This document shows positions 3,802-5,751 of a DNA stretch of 5,751 nucleotides, piece by piece. The DNA lies in assembly GCA_028682985.1 (NCBI GenBank), contig JAJRAE010000177.1:1-5751 (forward strand), read 5' to 3'. The position numbers were made by a program, and so were the translations under genes. The stretch's first letter is position 1. Each line of letters starts with the position of its first letter. The notes under the pieces were generated by a model that worked only from the letters and a program-made list of their open reading frames with translations, was not told the origin of the DNA and did not search any database. The stretch comes from Methanobacterium sp. GTDB lineage: Archaea > Methanobacteriota > Methanobacteria > Methanobacteriales > Methanobacteriaceae.

Positions 3802-5751
3802 ATGATGGGTGAAAGGAAATTCATGGCATTGAAGATTTTCTTTATAATTTCTTTGATGGTAATACCTATCATTTTGTCTTTAAATACTGTTTCTGCTGCT
3901 GATGATAGTCCTAATGTTTTATTTGATGAGTCTCAATTATATAACGGCAAGTTTTACAGTATTTTTAACATAGGGACATTTGGATCATCATCTTTTGCAG
4001 TTCTACTGGAACAAAACGGCTTTAAAGTTACTAGACTAACAGATAAGCCCATCACTTCAGAAAAGCTTAAAGGGTATGATGTACTGGTTATCATGGGTTC
4101 GGCACGCAACTACACCGATAATGAAATAAGCGACATTAAAACTTTTGTAAATAATGGTGGTGGGTTATTTTTAGCAGGTTACGGCTGGGGATATGATGAT
4201 GGTGATCAGAATTATTCATTTAATAAGATAGCGCAAAGTTTTGGAGTTACTTTTGCAAATAATGAAATAGTAGCTGACGATCAACATTACCTGTTTTTCC
4301 CAAACTTTGTTACAGTAAAAGACCTGACAAACAATGTTTTATCACAGAATGTTTCATCTTTTTATTTTATTATGGGAACTTACCTCAAGGTAACCGGTAA
4401 TTCCACAGTAACCGCCTACTCTGATAATGATTCCTGGGCAGATCAGGGATATCTAACTTCACAAGGAACCACCGGTAACAACAAGAAAGATTCGAATGAA
4501 ACTGGCGGTCCATTACCACTAGTTTCTACAATGGAATATGGTAAAGGAAAAGTAGTATTCATGGGATCCTCAGGAACCTTCATGAATTACCTCATCTACC
4601 GAGATAACGGCTGGAAACTAGGGTTAAACTCTATAAACTGGTTAGCAGGTCTTCCTGCTGTTACAGAATATCAAACTGCTGGCTCCATGTCCGTCAATAT
4701 TGGAGATCTAGCTTATAGATTTGTAGGAATTATTATACTGGCCGTAATTCTATTTTCTGGCCTGATATATAAGTTCAGAAGGGATAAAAGACAGGAAAAC
4801 GTATTTACAAAAATTAACACCATAAAAAATTGGAGATTCCAGGCATTAATTGGTTATAATGTGGTCGGTTTTATATTAACCCTGCTCATTTTCATTCCCA
4901 TAAATTTATATCTCTTTGACTTTGCCCAGTTCGGTTTATATGACCCCTATTTGGGTTACACACTGCTCCTATTTGGAATAATAATACTTTTCTTTTCAGG
5001 ACTTATTCTATACAACATCATAACCAAACAGGTATTATCAGCTAAATATTCATATATTAACCTGGTTCTTATCCTTCTATTTGCAGCAATAACCGTGGTA
5101 CTAGGGGATATTTATGGTTTCCCTTTCATGCTGATTTTCACCATCAGCAGCTTAATCGTACTAATCCAGTTCATACTTAACATATTCTTCCACCATTTAC
5201 ATGGACCCTATCTTATCATTGAAGGAAAAGAATTTGAACGTCTTGAAAAGTTATCAGCCAATGCATTGCTCTACGAATTTAGAGCCATATACACAGATCT
5301 GGACTACCTGGGAGAAGGAGGATTTGGCCGGGTGTTTAAAGCAGTGAATAAAGAAGGTCAGAAGGTAGCTATCAAAATACCTAAAACCTTTGATAAAAGA
5401 TCTGAACGTACATTCATCTCTGAGGTCTCTAACTGGAGCCATCTGGACCATCCCAACATAGTGAAGCTCTATGATTTCAAGATACTCCCCATCCCATATA
5501 TTGAAACAGAATACTGTGAAGATCACCTGGAAAAGGAGATGAAACCATTAAAAGAGGCAGTCTCTATAATATATGAAGTAGCCAAAGGATTAGAGTATGC
5601 CCATAACAAACACATAATACATGGGGACATTAAATTCTCCAATATCCTAGTTAAAGATGGAGTTTATAAGATATCAGATTGGGGGCTAAGCAAACTCAAA
5701 ACAGATGAATCACTTAGTTTATCCGGTGCAACACCTTCATATGCAGCTCCC
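3802..5751 (+). CDS. Receptor-like Ser/Thr protein kinase with extracytoplasmic amidotransferase-like domain (3' end outside window)
   Basis: The frame is open for 650 codons to the window edge. Residues 1-33 form a signal peptide: basic start, hydrophobic core about 12-29, and a V-S-A-A end. Residues about 50-290 resemble a class-I glutamine-amidotransferase-like (ThuA/DUF4350-type) fold, with Y-D-V-L-V-I-M-G (92-99), F-V-N-N-G-G-G-L-F-L-A-G (115-126) and Y-G-K-G-K-V-V-F-M-G (246-255). No Cys sits at the elbow (G-Y-G), so it is probably a binding or sensing domain. Five membrane helices follow (about 306-322, 348-371, 385-405, 419-436, 440-465), with R-R-D-K-R inside after the first. That topology puts the C-terminal Hanks-type kinase in the cytoplasm. 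Kinase marks are the Gly loop G-E-G-G-F-G (504-509), V-A-I-K with K525, a probable alpha-C E541, H-G-D-I-K-F-S-N (607-614; D609, K611, N614), D-W-G (626-628), and A-A-P just before the expected APE Glu. HGD replaces HRD and DWG replaces DFG. ATG 3802 is used; ATG 3823 is possible and keeps the signal peptide. Confidence 0.93.
   Translation, partial: MMGERKFMALKIFFIISLMVIPIILSLNTVSAADDSPNVLFDESQLYNGKFYSIFNIGTFGSSSFAVLLEQNGFKVTRLTDKPITSEKLKGYDVLVIMGSARNYTDNEISDIKTFVNNGGGLFLAGYGWGYDDGDQNYSFNKIAQSFGVTFANNEIVADDQHYLFFPNFVTVKDLTNNVLSQNVSSFYFIMGTYLKVTGNSTVTAYSDNDSWADQGYLTSQGTTGNNKKDSNETGGPLPLVSTMEYGKGKVVFMGSSGTFMNYLIYRDNGWKLGLNSINWLAGLPAVTEYQTAGSMSVNIGDLAYRFVGIIILAVILFSGLIYKFRRDKRQENVFTKINTIKNWRFQALIGYNVVGFILTLLIFIPINLYLFDFAQFGLYDPYLGYTLLLFGIIILFFSGLILYNIITKQVLSAKYSYINLVLILLFAAITVVLGDIYGFPFMLIFTISSLIVLIQFILNIFFHHLHGPYLIIEGKEFERLEKLSANALLYEFRAIYTDLDYLGEGGFGRVFKAVNKEGQKVAIKIPKTFDKRSERTFISEVSNWSHLDHPNIVKLYDFKILPIPYIETEYCEDHLEKEMKPLKEAVSIIYEVAKGLEYAHNKHIIHGDIKFSNILVKDGVYKISDWGLSKLKTDESLSLSGATPSYAAP

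Noticed and set aside
777..4556. Identical 15-base string TATGGTAAAGGAAAA in the phosphoesterase and kinase genes
   Set aside because: Both copies encode Y-G-K-G-K in frame within unrelated domains. The flanks diverge at once, so this is shared codon choice and not a repeat element.
5254..5526. Minus-strand 90-codon frame under the kinase domain
   Set aside because: It is antisense to the Gly loop and VAIK region of the kinase. It is a shadow.
1..5751. Mobile element, CRISPR array, tRNA or rRNA genes
   Set aside because: No transposase or integrase motif, terminal inverted repeats, regularly spaced repeats, or recognisable tRNA or rRNA sequence was seen.

Overview
The window looks like chromosomal DNA from a methanogenic archaeon of the Methanobacteriales, probably Methanobacterium or a close relative. 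This is inferred from AT-rich sequence, heavy use of ATA, AGA and AGG codons, TATA-box promoters about 26-27 bases upstream of genes that lack a Shine-Dalgarno site, U-tract terminators, and a membrane kinase whose signal peptide ends in VSAADD. No rRNA or tRNA marker is present, so the taxon rests on style only.

Layout. Positions 1-87 hold the possible tail of an upstream gene and a promoter. A plus-strand gene (88-873) encodes a PPP-like metallophosphoesterase. It converges on a minus-strand gene (932-1489) for a two-helix membrane protein with a cytoplasmic FHA (phosphothreonine-binding) domain. Upstream of that, also on the minus strand, lies a 531-residue M6-family (immune-inhibitor-A-like) metalloprotease without a signal peptide (1568-3163). 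A palindrome-rich divergent intergenic region (3164-3463) separates it from a plus-strand gene for a 71-residue protein (3464-3679). After a 122-base gap, a plus-strand gene runs off the right edge (3802 to beyond 5751). It encodes a large receptor-like Ser/Thr kinase: signal peptide, extracytoplasmic glutamine-amidotransferase-like domain, five transmembrane helices, then a cytoplasmic Hanks-type kinase domain cut just before the APE glutamate.

How the genes may work together (inference). Kinase, FHA reader and PPP-like phosphatase are the writer, reader and possible eraser of a Ser/Thr phosphorylation circuit, here within under 6 kb. The protease and the 71-residue protein share a distinctive C-terminal/short helical repeat built on G-Y-x-x-G-x-x-x-(G/D), found twice in each, which suggests they dock to each other or to a common partner. 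The most original observation is this pairing of a cytoplasmic M6 protease with a small repeat protein, embedded in a phosphosignalling neighbourhood.
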